A DNA stretch of 64,000 nt from Palsa-504 sp963756575 (GCA_963756575.1 CAVWOM010000011.1:124001-188000), one strand, 5' to 3'. Positions 39,047 through 48,568 are shown, numbered from the stretch's first letter. A program made the numbers and translations. The notes: generated from the sequence alone by a model not told the origin.

Positions 39047-41539
39047 ATGTGCGCGGAGTTGGGGGTGCGGGTGGCCAAGGTGTACGTGTCGTCCACGATC
39101 GCCGACCTGGCGCAGGAGCGGCGGGCGGTGCTGGACTGGCTGCGGCTGGCCCGGCACCAGGCCCTGGACAGCTACCTGCCCGGCAGCGAGACGGTACGGG
39201 ACAGCTGCCTGGCCGACGTCGCCGGCTGCGACCTGTACGTGCTGATCGCGGGGCACCGGTACGGCTTCCAGCCTCCGGACGGCAACCCGGAGCACCTGTC
39301 GATCACGCAGCTGGAGTTCCGGCGGGCCGGTGAGTGCGGGATCCCGCGGGTGGCGCTGCTGCGGACCAGCGTCCCGGACGTGCGGACCTCGGACCTGCTG
39401 GATCCGGCCCGGGCTCCACTGGTGCTCGCGTTCCGCGACGAGGTAGCCGGGGCGGTGCGCCCGGCGGAGTTCAGCGACCTGCAAGGACTGATCCAGGGGC
39501 TGAGCACCGGGGTTCAGGGCGCGCTGGCCAGGCTCGGCAATCGGCCGGGCGGCCCGGCGGCGGGGGTGGCGTTGCGGCTGGCGCCGCGGCCGGTTTTCCT
39601 GGCCGGTCGGGAGGAACTGCTGGCGGACCTGGATGCCCGACTGGGCGTGGGTGACGGGGCGGGGCCGCGGGTGGCGGTCTTGTGCGGGCTGGGCGGTGCG
39701 GGCAAGACGAGCGTGGCCATCGAGTACGCGCACCGGCATCTGGCCGAGGTCGGGGTGTGCTGGCAGTTCGCGGCGGAGGACCCGGCGGTGCTGGCGCCGG
39801 AGTTCGCCGTGCTGGCCGCCGAGCTGGGGGCGCGGGAAGCGGCAGGCGGACGGGATCCGGTGGCCTCGGTGCACGCGGCGCTGGCCCGGGCCGAGGCGGG
39901 GTGGCTCGTGGTGTTCGACAACGCGACGGACCGGGCGTCGGTGGCGCGGTTCGTGCCGCCGGCCGGGCCGGGCCGGGTGCTGATCACCACGCAGAATCAG
40001 CACTGGCCGCCGGGTCAGGTACTGGATGTGCCGGTGCTGGATACCGAGGTGGCGGCGGGTTTCCTGACAGACCGGACGGGGGATGCGGACGAGGCGGCGG
40101 CGAGGGAGCTGGCGGCGGGGCTGGGCGGGCTGCCGCTGGCGCTGGAGCAGGCCGCCGCCTTCATGCAGGCGACCGGGACCACGCTGGCCCGGTACCTGCC
40201 GCTGTTCCGCGATCGGCAGGCGGACCTGCTGGCCCGCGGCGAGGTCGCCGGGCACCCGGACGTGGCCGCCACGCTGGGGCTGGCCCTGTCCCGGCTGGCA
40301 GGCGAGGCCCCGGCAGCTGCGGGGCTGGTGCGGCTGCTGGCGTTCCTGGCCCCCGAGCCGGTCCCGCTGGCCCTGCTGCTCGCCGACGAGAAGGCCGCGG
40401 GCCTGCTCGGCCCGGAGGTGGTAGCCACGGTTGGGCCGTTGCTAGGTGATGCGGTCGCGACGGGGGATGCGATCACGGCGTTGCGCCGCTACTCCCTGAT
40501 CAGCCCGGCCGGGGACGGCCTGGTGCTGGTGCACCGCCTGGTGCAGGCCATTACTCGCGCCCAGCTGACGGCGGAGACGGCTACCCAGTGGGAGCAGGCC
40601 GTCGCCGCCCTGGTCGGAGCGGCGGTCCCCGCCGACGCGAGACTGCCCGCGGCGTGGCCGGCGTGCGCGGTGCTGCTGCCGCACGCCCGGGCCGTCCTAG
40701 ATCTGACCAGCAACGGCATGTGGCAGATCGCACGCTACCTCGGCTTTAGCGGCAGCTACCCGGCGGCCCGGGACCTGTTCAGGCTGATCGCTGACGCGCA
40801 CACAGAAGATGACGCCTACGGCCCCGAGCATCCCGACACCCTGGCCGCCCGCCACGAAGTCGCCTTCTGGACCGGGGAGGCGGGGGATGCGGCCGGGGCC
40901 CGCGACCAGCTCGCCGTCCTGCTGCCCCTCCGTGAGCGGGTCCAGGGTCCCGAGTACCCTTTCACCCTGGTCACCCGTAACCAGCTCGCCCGCTGGACCG
41001 GTCAGGCGGGGGATCCGGCGGAGGCCCGCGACCAGCTGGCCACCCTGCTGCCCGTCAGCGAGCGAGTCCAGGGCCTTGAGCACCCCGACACCCTGGCCGC
41101 CCGCGGCAACCTTGCCTTCTGGACCCGGGAGGCGGGGGATGTGGCCGGGGCCCGCGATCAGTTCGCCGTCCTGCTGTCCATCAGCGAGCGGGTCCTAGGC
41201 CCTGAGCACCCCGACACCCTGGCCGGCCGCGGCAACCTTGCCTTCGCGACCGGGGAGGCGGGGGATGTGGCCGGGGCCCGCGATCAGTTCGCCGTCCTGC
41301 TGTCCATCAGCGAGCGGGTCCTAGGCCCTGAGCACCCCGACACCCTGGCCGCCCGCCACAACCTCGCCTCCTGGACCGGGCGGGCGGGGGATGCGGCCGG
41401 GGCCCGCGACCAGTACGCCGTCCTGCTGCCCCTCCGTGAGCGGGTCCAGGGCCCCGAGCACCCCGGCACCCTGACTGCCCGCGCCAACTTCGCCTACTGG
41501 ACCAGGCAGGCGGAGGGCGCGGCACCCGACGCGAGCTAG
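39047..41539 (+). CDS. DUF4062-STAND NTPase-TPR protein
   Basis: 830 residues in three parts. Residues 10-110: DUF4062, a TIR/Toll-related Rossmann effector (KVYVSSTIADLAQERRAVLD). Residues 180-560: NB-ARC-like STAND ATPase with P-loop GLGGAGKTS at 214 and Walker B WLVVFDNAT. Residues 575-825: TPR array of 42-residue units (GPEHPDTLAARHNLA type). Such proteins sense a trigger through the TPRs and oligomerise, as in bacterial immune STANDs; defence is inferred. GTG at 39071 is an alternative start. No partner gene is evident. Confidence 0.85.
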   Translation: MCAELGVRVAKVYVSSTIADLAQERRAVLDWLRLARHQALDSYLPGSETVRDSCLADVAGCDLYVLIAGHRYGFQPPDGNPEHLSITQLEFRRAGECGIPRVALLRTSVPDVRTSDLLDPARAPLVLAFRDEVAGAVRPAEFSDLQGLIQGLSTGVQGALARLGNRPGGPAAGVALRLAPRPVFLAGREELLADLDARLGVGDGAGPRVAVLCGLGGAGKTSVAIEYAHRHLAEVGVCWQFAAEDPAVLAPEFAVLAAELGAREAAGGRDPVASVHAALARAEAGWLVVFDNATDRASVARFVPPAGPGRVLITTQNQHWPPGQVLDVPVLDTEVAAGFLTDRTGDADEAAARELAAGLGGLPLALEQAAAFMQATGTTLARYLPLFRDRQADLLARGEVAGHPDVAATLGLALSRLAGEAPAAAGLVRLLAFLAPEPVPLALLLADEKAAGLLGPEVVATVGPLLGDAVATGDAITALRRYSLISPAGDGLVLVHRLVQAITRAQLTAETATQWEQAVAALVGAAVPADARLPAAWPACAVLLPHARAVLDLTSNGMWQIARYLGFSGSYPAARDLFRLIADAHTEDDAYGPEHPDTLAARHEVAFWTGEAGDAAGARDQLAVLLPLRERVQGPEYPFTLVTRNQLARWTGQAGDPAEARDQLATLLPVSERVQGLEHPDTLAARGNLAFWTREAGDVAGARDQFAVLLSISERVLGPEHPDTLAGRGNLAFATGEAGDVAGARDQFAVLLSISERVLGPEHPDTLAARHNLASWTGRAGDAAGARDQYAVLLPLRERVQGPEHPGTLTARANFAYWTRQAEGAAPDAS
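40823..41500 (+). repeat. 126-bp tandem repeat encoding TPR units
   Basis: Boundaries such as GAGCACCCCGACACCCTG recur at 40823, 40949, 41075, 41201, 41327 and 41453, exactly 126 bp apart. The units starting about 41111 and 41237 are nearly identical, showing a recent duplication. Confidence 0.9.
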
Positions 41540-41715
41540 GAACAGTCACCTCGCGCCCGGTAGTGTCTGCGATGACCGAACCGTGGAGGTCCTACCGTCG
41601 GCGGCCTAGTGGGCTACGCCGGCCTCGCCGCAAGCCATGACTTTGTATCAAGCGGGACTAGCTCCCCTCTGACCCGGTGTCGAACACGACGCAGACGGCG
41701 GATTTGGAGGGCGTC

Positions 41716-42153
41716 ATGAAGCTCGATTCATCGCAGGTGCTGGGATCACAGCAGCTGGCAGGCGCGGTGGTAACCGCGCGCGGAAGTGGCCTGCGGCACG
41801 CGGCCCGGGTGCCCGCGACCGGGCTCGTAGGGTCAGTGGCCCTCGGGTACGCGGCCGCGCGGTACACCGCCCAGCGCCCGTCCCAGACCCCGAAGTTCGG
41901 CCACACCGCCTTGCTGGCGGTCAACGAGCGGGAAGTCGCGCTCGTCAAGATCGGCGGGGGCAAGCTGAAGGACGGGACCGCGGAGGTGGCCGGCCGGATG
42001 CCCCGCAGCGAGGTCACCGGGGCCAGGGTGAGCCGTGGTTTCCTGCGCTCGAACCTGACCATCACCTTCGCCGACGGCGGCAGCTGGGAGCTCGAGGTCT
42101 CCCCGTTCGTCCGCTTCACGATCGTGCGCATCGTCCAGGCGCTGGGCTACTGA
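41716..42153 (+). CDS. Hypothetical PH-like protein
   Basis: 145 residues, not recognised with certainty. The frame is open from 41677, but ATG 41716 has GGAGG 5 nt upstream and gives a cleaner start (MKLDSSQVLGSQQ). A hydrophobic stretch VGSVALGYAAARY is followed by beta-rich sequence (HTALLAVNEREVALVKIGGG, then LRSNLTITFADGG) as in bacterial PH-like domains. Flanks give no operon context. Confidence 0.6.
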   Translation: MKLDSSQVLGSQQLAGAVVTARGSGLRHAARVPATGLVGSVALGYAAARYTAQRPSQTPKFGHTALLAVNEREVALVKIGGGKLKDGTAEVAGRMPRSEVTGARVSRGFLRSNLTITFADGGSWELEVSPFVRFTIVRIVQALGY

Positions 42154-42335
42154 AGCTCAGCCGGGCGGCGGCGTCAGCCGGAAGCGGTCGGGGGCCGGGC
42201 GCGGCGGCTTGGCCCCTGACCAGGTGAGTGTCAGGCGGCCCGGCCGTAACCAGGCTCACCCCGAGCAGGGCGCATGTAGCCGATGTCATGAAGGGCAGAC
42301 GCATACCTACCCTGACGCGCGAGAGCCCCCGATGG

Positions 42336-42812
42336 TTAGGCCGGGTACTGGTCGTGCCGGGCCCATACCTCGATCCATTCCTCTTCCGTCAGCTTGCGCC
42401 CGGCCGAACGGATGTCGGCCAGCTCGGTGAAGTACTCCTCACGCGGCGGCCCGGGCGCGAACACGATCAGCATCCGGGCGGGTGCGCCGCTCTCGTTGGA
42501 GAAGGCGTGAATCCCGCCCTGCGGGACGTAGAGGAAGTCGCCCTTCACCGCGTCGATCCAGATCTCCCCGTTGAAGAGCCGGACGGTGCCCTCCACGATG
42601 TAGAACGACTCGGAGAACGTCTTGTGGAAATGCGGGCTGGCGCCCCCCGGCGTCTCCGTCATGTTCCACTCGAACAGGCCGTACTGGCCGTTGGTGGCCG
42701 AGCCCGGCGCGGTGAACACGACGTGCGTGCCCGACGGGTACGTCACCGACGGCACCTCGCCGCCCGGACGGTAACGCGCGCTGACCTCACCGATGTCTTT
42801 GCTGTAGGACAC
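42336..42812 (-). CDS. Cupin-domain protein
   Basis: 158 residues. Both cupin motifs are visible: PHFHKTFSESFYIVEGTVRL (His, His, Glu) and GDFLYVPQGGIHAFSNES (His). Metal binding is therefore likely. It belongs to the small quercetinase-like/cupin_2 group; substrate unknown. GTG start 42812 with GGGAGGA. Downstream of and co-directional with the TetR gene, 30 nt apart, so likely in its regulon. Confidence 0.8.
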   Translation of the reverse strand: MSYSKDIGEVSARYRPGGEVPSVTYPSGTHVVFTAPGSATNGQYGLFEWNMTETPGGASPHFHKTFSESFYIVEGTVRLFNGEIWIDAVKGDFLYVPQGGIHAFSNESGAPARMLIVFAPGPPREEYFTELADIRSAGRKLTEEEWIEVWARHDQYPA

Positions 42813-42842
42813 GCCAGATCCTCCCGTAAACGAATCACCAGA

Positions 42843-43421
42843 CTAAGGGAGGCCGGGGCCGGGGCGGGCGGTCAGCGAGTGCACGCAGGGCCGCAGCAGC
42901 GCGATGACCTGCGCCGGGTCGGCGGTGGCGAGTTCGTCGGACTTGATGAGGTGCCGCGAGACCGTGATGCCGATGGTGATGGCGCTGATGATCGCGGCCC
43001 GCAGGTCCGCGTCGCCGGCGGGGATGGCCTGGGCGATCTGCGCCTCGTAGCGGGCGATGCCGGCGCTGGCGACGCTGGCCGCCTCGGGGTTGGTCAGCAT
43101 CGAGCGCAGCAGGGCCAGCGACGCCACCGGCGTGCTGGCGAGACGGTCGGCCAGCGTGGCGAGGATCTGCTCGGCCGCCTCGCCCGGCGTCCCGCTGACC
43201 TCAGGCACGGGGGCGACCTCGATCACCCGCCGGTACAGCTCCTGCTTGGACCCGAAGTAGTGCATGACCAGGCCCGCGTCGACTCCCGCGGCCGAGGCCA
43301 CCGCCCGGATGGTGGTCCGCTCGTACCCGTCATCGACGAAGACCCGGGCGGCCGCGTCGAGGATGCGCGCTTCGGTGCGGCGGCGCTGCTCGGCGCGGGA
43401 GCCGGGCCGGGGAGTGGTCAT
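42843..43421 (-). CDS. TetR-family regulator
   Basis: 192 residues. HTH ILDAAARVFVDDGYERTTIR, then VASAAGVDAGLVMHYFGSK, standard for TetR. C-terminal domain resembles TetR_C_19/PsrA-like helices without a clear ligand hint. Divergent from a SnoaL-like gene with two 13-bp direct repeats between. Likely represses both sides including the cupin gene. Confidence 0.85.
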   Translation of the reverse strand: MTTPRPGSRAEQRRRTEARILDAAARVFVDDGYERTTIRAVASAAGVDAGLVMHYFGSKQELYRRVIEVAPVPEVSGTPGEAAEQILATLADRLASTPVASLALLRSMLTNPEAASVASAGIARYEAQIAQAIPAGDADLRAAIISAITIGITVSRHLIKSDELATADPAQVIALLRPCVHSLTARPGPGLP

Positions 43422-43428
43422 CCTTTCA

Positions 43429-43472
43429 TTCTACGGTTGTTGACCGAGAATCGATTTGGTTCTACGGTTGTT
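43429..43472. promoter_or_regulatory. Two 13-bp direct repeats TTCTACGGTTGTT
   Basis: At 43429-43441 and 43460-43472, 31 bp (three turns) apart in the TetR/SnoaL divergent region, followed by GTTCAATGAAC, a short dyad. Probable TetR operator and promoter. Confidence 0.65.
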
Positions 43473-43519
43473 CAATGAACGTCCGTTGAACGAGATGCCC
43501 GTTACGCGAGGGAGACCGC

Positions 43520-43927
43520 ATGCCGTCCGTCACGCCCGCCGATGTCCTGGCCCGCCGCCGCCACCTGATGCTGACCGGGGATGCCGACGGCCTCGCCGAC
43601 CTGTTCGCGCCCGATGCGGTGATGGAGTTCTGCTTCCACGGCCCGGTCGGCACGCCCGTGCGCCTGGAGGGCCAGGAGGCGATCCGCGAGTACTCGCGTC
43701 GCGTCATGGCGTCCCCGCTGCGGCTGGATGAGTACGAGGTGACGGAGCTCTACCAGTCCCAGGATCCGGAGGTGGTGATCGCGGAGATGCGGGCCAAGGC
43801 GACCGTGACCTCGGGCCGGTCGATCACGGCCGCGGCCATCCAGGTCCTCCGGATCCGGGACGGTCACATCGTCCTCGTCCGCGACTTCGCCGACCCCCGC
43901 ATCCTGGAAGAGGTGACCGGCGCCTGA
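43520..43927 (+). CDS. SnoaL-like/NTF2-fold protein
   Basis: 135 residues. Cone-shaped NTF2 family: MLTGDADGLADLFAPDAVME at the start, EVVIAEMRAKATVTSGR and RDGHIVLVRDFADPR at the end. Members act as ketosteroid-isomerase-like enzymes or hydroxylases; residues for a specific reaction are not evident. Divergent from the TetR gene; GAGGGAGA before the ATG. Confidence 0.8.
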   Translation: MPSVTPADVLARRRHLMLTGDADGLADLFAPDAVMEFCFHGPVGTPVRLEGQEAIREYSRRVMASPLRLDEYEVTELYQSQDPEVVIAEMRAKATVTSGRSITAAAIQVLRIRDGHIVLVRDFADPRILEEVTGA

Positions 43928-43931
43928 CGAC

Positions 43932-45005
43932 CTACCGGCCGAACGCGGCCCGGACCGCGGCCGCGGTCGACCTGAAGTACTCGGGTGGTTCGATGAAGCC
44001 CCACTCGTTGAAGGCCGTGCCGTTGGTGACGGCGCGCCGGTAACCGAAACAGGCGAGGTAGAGCGTCCGGATATACATGACCGCCTCGAGCCGGCCGAGC
44101 TCGTCATCGGTCGGCTCGACGTGCCGGCGGTAGGCGCTGACGGCTGCGTCGATCCACTCCCGGTTCGGCCGGCGCGGGCGCCACGCACCCGTGCCCCAGA
44201 TGAGGTAGGCGAAGTCGGCGAGGCGCGGCCCGCGCCCGGACGCCTTCCAGTTGATCGCGACCGGCCCGTGCTCGCTCAGGACGGCGTGATCGGGCGCGTG
44301 GAGAAGGTTTCCGTGCAGCAGGCCCTCCGGCAGCCCGTGACCGTCGTCAGCCGAGCGCACCTGGTCGCGGAGCCGCTCGAATCGCTCACGCTCGGCCGCC
44401 GCGACCTTCGTGTCGACCGCGTCGAGAAACGACAGGGCCGCGAGCAGGTCCTGACGCGGCGCGCCCTCGTGGCGCGGATCCTCACCGCTCGCCCCACCGG
44501 GGCGGGAGGCGCTCTCGTCGTACGGCAGCGCGTGCAGCCGCCCGAGCAAATCGCCCATCATGGCGAACTTCGCGGCCCCGTCGGGGAGCTGCGTGCCCGC
44601 CACGAACCGCGTCACCAGGACCGCGCTGCCCTCGAAGTCGGACACCGCGTCGCCGGCCGCCAGGCGCTCCGCGGGATAGTCCTGCCGCTCGAGGAATCGC
44701 AGGATGGCGGCGTCGCCCTCGACCCCGGCCCGCGGCCGGGCGGGAGGAAACGCGCGGGCGACCCACGGGCCGCCGTCATTGCGGTCGACGCGGAACACGT
44801 AGGTCTTGTGCACGCTGAGCTTCGTCGCCGCAACCGGGTCGATGCCGTAGTGGTCCCGGAGATGAGCGAGCAGCCGCTCGGGAACGGGCTCGTGGTGCAT
44901 GCGCGCGCCGAGGCCCTCGAGATCCGTCAGCGCCTCGGTGTAGCGCTGCCCCGTCTCCTCGGCGTGGCGCCGGACAACCTTCTTGAAGCTGGCGTCCTTG
45001 GTCAT
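43932..45005 (-). CDS. APH-fold protein with altered catalytic residues
   Basis: 357 residues. The aminoglycoside-phosphotransferase fold is clear (DAAILRFLERQDYPAERLAA; VLVTRFVAGTQLP; MMGDLLGRLHALP). But the catalytic HGD is HGN (231-233), the loop Asn is not kept, and the metal-binding IDW is INW (251-253): both catalytic Asp are Asn. It is therefore probably a pseudokinase. The N-terminus MTKDASFKKVVRRHAEETG is a short helix-turn motif seen at the front of other actinobacterial proteins. ATG 45005 with GGAGAGG. Confidence 0.8.
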   Translation of the reverse strand: MTKDASFKKVVRRHAEETGQRYTEALTDLEGLGARMHHEPVPERLLAHLRDHYGIDPVAATKLSVHKTYVFRVDRNDGGPWVARAFPPARPRAGVEGDAAILRFLERQDYPAERLAAGDAVSDFEGSAVLVTRFVAGTQLPDGAAKFAMMGDLLGRLHALPYDESASRPGGASGEDPRHEGAPRQDLLAALSFLDAVDTKVAAAERERFERLRDQVRSADDGHGLPEGLLHGNLLHAPDHAVLSEHGPVAINWKASGRGPRLADFAYLIWGTGAWRPRRPNREWIDAAVSAYRRHVEPTDDELGRLEAVMYIRTLYLACFGYRRAVTNGTAFNEWGFIEPPEYFRSTAAAVRAAFGR

Positions 45006-45201
45006 GGACAAGCCTCTCCTTGACACCCCTCGTCCCCCAGCGGCGCGGTGTCGGAAGATGGCCTGTGACGTTGACGACCGAGAGGGCGAGATCCCCTTCG
45101 CCGGTGGAACCCCGGCTGGGGCGGATGTTCCACAGCTCGGCGACCGGTCGTCGCCGTGCACAACTCTTCCCGAGGCACCCAGCGCTCGTCAAGCGCGTCA
45201 C

Positions 45202-46047
45202 CTAAGCGGCCAGCAGGTCGCGTACCGTACGCGGCTTCCGGCCGAGGAGCTCACCGAGGACCGGGTCCACGCCCGCGAAGCCGCCCGCGCGGGCGGCCAG
45301 GAAGGTCCCGAGCAAGAACCGCGCCATCGGCTCCGGGGTGCCGTGCGCGACCCGCTCGGCCACCCACGCGTCGTCGTCGACGACCACCCGCCGGACCTCA
45401 CGGCCGGTCAGCTCGGAGGCCAGCCCCGCGATGTCGCCGAACGTCACGGCGGAATCCGCGGTGAGCGTGACCGGCCCGTCGAAGGCCCGCGGCCCGGCCA
45501 GGATCACGGCCGCCGCCTCCGCCTCGTCACCGCGATCGGTCCAGGACACGGGCCCGTCGGCCGGCGCCGCGATGATCCCGGTCTCCCGCCAGGGCCCGAG
45601 CAGCCAGTCGAGCGTGTGCGCGTAGAAACCGTTGCGCAGGGAGGTCCATGCCACGCCGGCGTCGGCGAGCAGGATCTCGGTCGCAGCATGAATACGAGCC
45701 GGAACGAACGCGCTGTCGATCCCCGCCCCCTGATGGCTCGTGTAGAGGATGCGGCGAGCCCCGGCCTTGACCGCTGCTTCGATCCCGGCCCGGTGCAACG
45801 GCACCTGGTCGGCCCCGGGGTCGCTCGACGAGACGAGAAGCACCTGCTCGGCGCCCTCGAACGAGTCGAGCAGGGCCGCCGGGTCGTCGTAGGAGCCACG
45901 CCGCACGCGAACGCCGCGGTCGGCGAAATGCTGCGCCTTGGCGACGTCACGCACGCTCACGCCGATCTGGTCCGCGGGCACGCGCTCGAGCAGGTGCTCG
46001 ACGGTGGCGCCGTTGAGGGCGCCAGTGGCGCCGGTGACGATGATCAT
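45202..46047 (-). CDS. NmrA-like NAD(P)H-binding protein
   Basis: 281 residues. Rossmann start MIIVTGATGALNGATVEHLL (GxxGxxG), then GVRVRRGSYDDPAALLDSFE and the NmrA/QOR2-type segment LYTSHQGAGIDSAF. No YxxxK of classical short-chain dehydrogenases; typical of atypical SDR a5 such as NAD(P)H:quinone oxidoreductase 2. Divergent from a TetR gene with two operators between, so it is likely induced by an electrophile or quinone. Confidence 0.85.
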   Translation of the reverse strand: MIIVTGATGALNGATVEHLLERVPADQIGVSVRDVAKAQHFADRGVRVRRGSYDDPAALLDSFEGAEQVLLVSSSDPGADQVPLHRAGIEAAVKAGARRILYTSHQGAGIDSAFVPARIHAATEILLADAGVAWTSLRNGFYAHTLDWLLGPWRETGIIAAPADGPVSWTDRGDEAEAAAVILAGPRAFDGPVTLTADSAVTFGDIAGLASELTGREVRRVVVDDDAWVAERVAHGTPEPMARFLLGTFLAARAGGFAGVDPVLGELLGRKPRTVRDLLAA

Positions 46048-46065
46048 AGAGAAGCCGCCTCCCGT

Positions 46066-46137
46066 GTTATCAGCGATACGTTCGTCACGCTATCAAGGGA
46101 AACGCACGGATAGCAAGTTTTTGTTATCATCGATAAC
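46066..46137. promoter_or_regulatory. Two GTTATC-type operators between NmrA and TetR genes
   Basis: GTTATCATCGATAAC (46123-46137) is a perfect dyad that ends at the base before the TetR GTG start; a second imperfect copy GTTATCAGCGATAC is at 46066-46079 near the NmrA start. Confidence 0.75.
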
Positions 46138-46866
46138 GTGACGGACCCGAACCCCGTGTCATCGCGCGACCGGACGCGCGCCCATCTGGTGGAGGTGGCC
46201 GCGGACCTGCTCGCCTCCCAGGGCCCCGACGCGATCACCACCCGCTCGGTCGCCCTCGCGGCCGGCGTGCAGGCGCCCACCATCTACCGCCTCTTCGGCG
46301 ACAAGAGCGGCCTGCTCGGCTCCGTCGCCGAGCATGGCTTCGCCAGCTATCTCGCGCGCAAGCCCCCCGCCGACGCCGAGGCCAACCCGGTCGCGGGCCT
46401 GCGGGCCGGATGGGACCTCCACGTCGGCTTCGGGCTCGCGAACCCCGAGCTGTTCCGCCTCATGCATACGGAGCTGCGCACCCCGGACGGCCGGGCCGCC
46501 GCCGCGGCCGGCGCCCGCGTCCTCCAGGCCCGGGTCCGCCGCCTCGCCGAGGCCGGACGGCTGCGGGTGACCGAGCGGCGGGCGGTCGAGCTCATCAGCG
46601 CGGCCGGCACCGGCGTCGTCTTCACCCTCATCGACCAGCCCGAGGACGAGCGGGACGAGGCTCTCGCCGACACCGCCTGGGAATCAGTCTGCGCCGCCAT
46701 CCTCACCGACTCGGCCAGCCCCGCCATCCCCGGCCCGGCCGCCGCCGCCGTGACCTTGCGCGCCGCCCTCCCCGGCCTCACCGCCCTCACCCCCGCCGAG
46801 CGCGCCCTCCTCGGCGACTGGCTCGACCGCATCGCCGAATCCAGCCAGCCCCCCGTCGTAGGGTAG
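46138..46866 (+). CDS. TetR-family regulator, probably leaderless
   Basis: 242 residues. HTH LVEVAADLLASQGPDAITTR, then VALAAGVQAPTIYRLFGDKS. C-terminal region of TetR_C_33-like helices. GTG 46138 follows the operator dyad without any Shine-Dalgarno sequence, so transcription and translation probably start together. Binding at GTTATCATCGATAAC would then block its own message at the first codon as well as the NmrA gene. Confidence 0.85.
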   Translation: MTDPNPVSSRDRTRAHLVEVAADLLASQGPDAITTRSVALAAGVQAPTIYRLFGDKSGLLGSVAEHGFASYLARKPPADAEANPVAGLRAGWDLHVGFGLANPELFRLMHTELRTPDGRAAAAAGARVLQARVRRLAEAGRLRVTERRAVELISAAGTGVVFTLIDQPEDERDEALADTAWESVCAAILTDSASPAIPGPAAAAVTLRAALPGLTALTPAERALLGDWLDRIAESSQPPVVG

Positions 46867-46871
46867 AGCCC

Positions 46872-47661
46872 GTGATCACGAGGCAAGAGTGCGCGGCCAT
46901 GGTGCTGGGCGGCCCGACGACGATTCTCGATGTCGGCGGCCTGCGCATCGTCAGCGACCCCACCTTCGACGACCCCGGCCCGCACGGCTATCTCACAAGA
47001 CCGCCGGCCCGGCGGTCGCCGCGGACCAGCTCGGACCGGTGGACCTAGTGCTGGTCAGCCACGACAACCACGCCGACAACCTGGACGACCGCGGCCGCGC
47101 CCTGGCCCTGGCCGCCCCGCTGCTGCTGACCACCCGCAGCGGAGCCTGCCGCCTCGGCTCGCCGGCCACCGGCCTGGCCCCCTGGACCAGCCATGCCGTC
47201 CCGCGTCCCGACGGCGGCGAGCTGACCGTGACCGCCGTCCCCGCCGTGCACGGACCCGAAGACGCCGAGCGCGACCCCGACGGCTTCGTCAACTGCGAGG
47301 TCATCGGCTTCGTGTTGTCCGGTCCGGACCTGCCCGTCATCTACGTCAGCGGGGACAATGCCTCGATCGGCACCGTCGCCGAGATCGCCCAGCGCACCCC
47401 GGCCATCGACGCGGTCGTCTGCACGCCGGCGCTGCCCGCGTCCAGCGCCGGTTCGAGGGGCGGGCGCTGAGCCTGGACAGCGTCCGGGCCGCCGCCGCGG
47501 CCGCGATCCTGGGCCCCGCCGCGGTCATCCCGGCCCACTACGACGGCTGGACCCACTTCAGCGAAGGCCGCGACGACCTCACCCGCGCCTTCGACGACGC
47601 CGGCCTGACTGCGCAACTCCACCTCACTGACCACGGAACCTGGATGCCGCTGCGAACCTAG
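46872..47661 (+). pseudogene. Metallo-beta-lactamase-fold (UlaG-like) hydrolase, two frameshifts
   Basis: Three frames join into one MBL protein. Frame 1: VITRQECAAMVLGGPTTILD ... HGYLT. After base 46999 the next frame gives KTAGPAVAADQLGPVDLVLV and the motif SHDNHADNLDD (HxxHxD). After about 47435 a third frame gives RRFEGRALSLDSVRAA and VIPAHYDGWTHFSEGR to the end. One-base changes in CACAAGACC and near TGCACGCCGG explain both. Metal ligands are all present if corrected, so either sequence errors or recent inactivation. Confidence 0.75.
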
Positions 47662-47776
47662 ATCGGCAAGACGCCGGAACACATGCGCGCCCAGACGCGC
47701 CGCCGCGCAAAACGCCACCCTGCTGTCGGCTTCCCCGCGCGAGCCGCATCCCGTGAAAAGATATCGGTGTCGAGCC

Positions 47777-48560
47777 TCAGCCGCCGGATAGCCACGTGCG
47801 CCGCGTTTTCCCGGCGAGCAGCGCGGGCCGATCGAGGGCGGCAAGGTGGCTACTATGGAGAAGCGTCGTGAAGCGGGATAGATCGCTTCTGGAACACTCG
47901 GTCCATTCGCGAGGATATCGTGCATCCTGGAGGTTCACGGCAGCCGGTATCTCGACGCACTCGCTCCACGGAAAGTGCTGTTCCATCTCGGGTGGTACAT
48001 TATCGCGGCCTAGCCATGCAAGAGGTCGGCAGCCTGCGTCGAGCGCTCGGTGTCGGCGGATCCGAAACCTAGAACTGATGCTGTTAACCGCCCTGAACAG
48101 CATGGCGGTGGTCAGCATTTCTTCTTGGGCGACGCATGACTCAAGGTCATCGCCGAATTCGCTCCACACCCGCCACTTATCCAGGATCAATGCCGACAGT
48201 ACCGTCGGCGAGTCGCCGAGCGTGCAGGCGAGGGATTGTGATCTGGTGCGTTGCAGATAGGCGCAGCGACACCCGGCGTCGTCACGCTGGGACCGAGATT
48301 GCGTCCACCCGGCAGAGCAACATGAATTCTCGTGAGATAGCTGGGGAATTCCTTAGCCAGGCGGCTGGTCACCATCGCTCCGTCTCCGCTGTGCGCGCCG
48401 AAGCGATCACAGCCAAGCGCCTCTTGAATCAGGTGGTCCCACAGCACGGGGATGCGACCGGACCTGTCCATGCTGTTGAGTACTTGACCGAACGCGCATC
48501 CGCGAAGAGATGAGAGGATGACATTCAACGGCTCCTCCAATGTCCTCCTTTCCTCCAATG
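47777..48560 (-). pseudogene. Decayed epoxide hydrolase
   Basis: Minus-strand remnants of an EHN-type epoxide hydrolase in two frames. Upstream part: NVILSSLRGCAFG and LWDHLIQEALGCDRFGAHSG (D) ..., equivalent to the GGD nucleophile elbow, here SGD. After about 48290 another frame gives QRTRSQSLACTLGDSPTVLS and LILDKWRVWSEFGDDLES, then VEIPAAVNLQDARYPREW and SSHLAALDRPALLAG, the catalytic-His end. The N-terminal domain is missing and about 40 residues are deleted between the parts. Identified by motif order only. Confidence 0.6.
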
Positions 48561-48568
48561 TCCTCCTT
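48533..48568. repeat. 18-bp unit in exact tandem
   Basis: TCCTCCAATGTCCTCCTT twice in direct succession, at the upstream edge of the epoxide hydrolase remnant. Confidence 0.85.
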
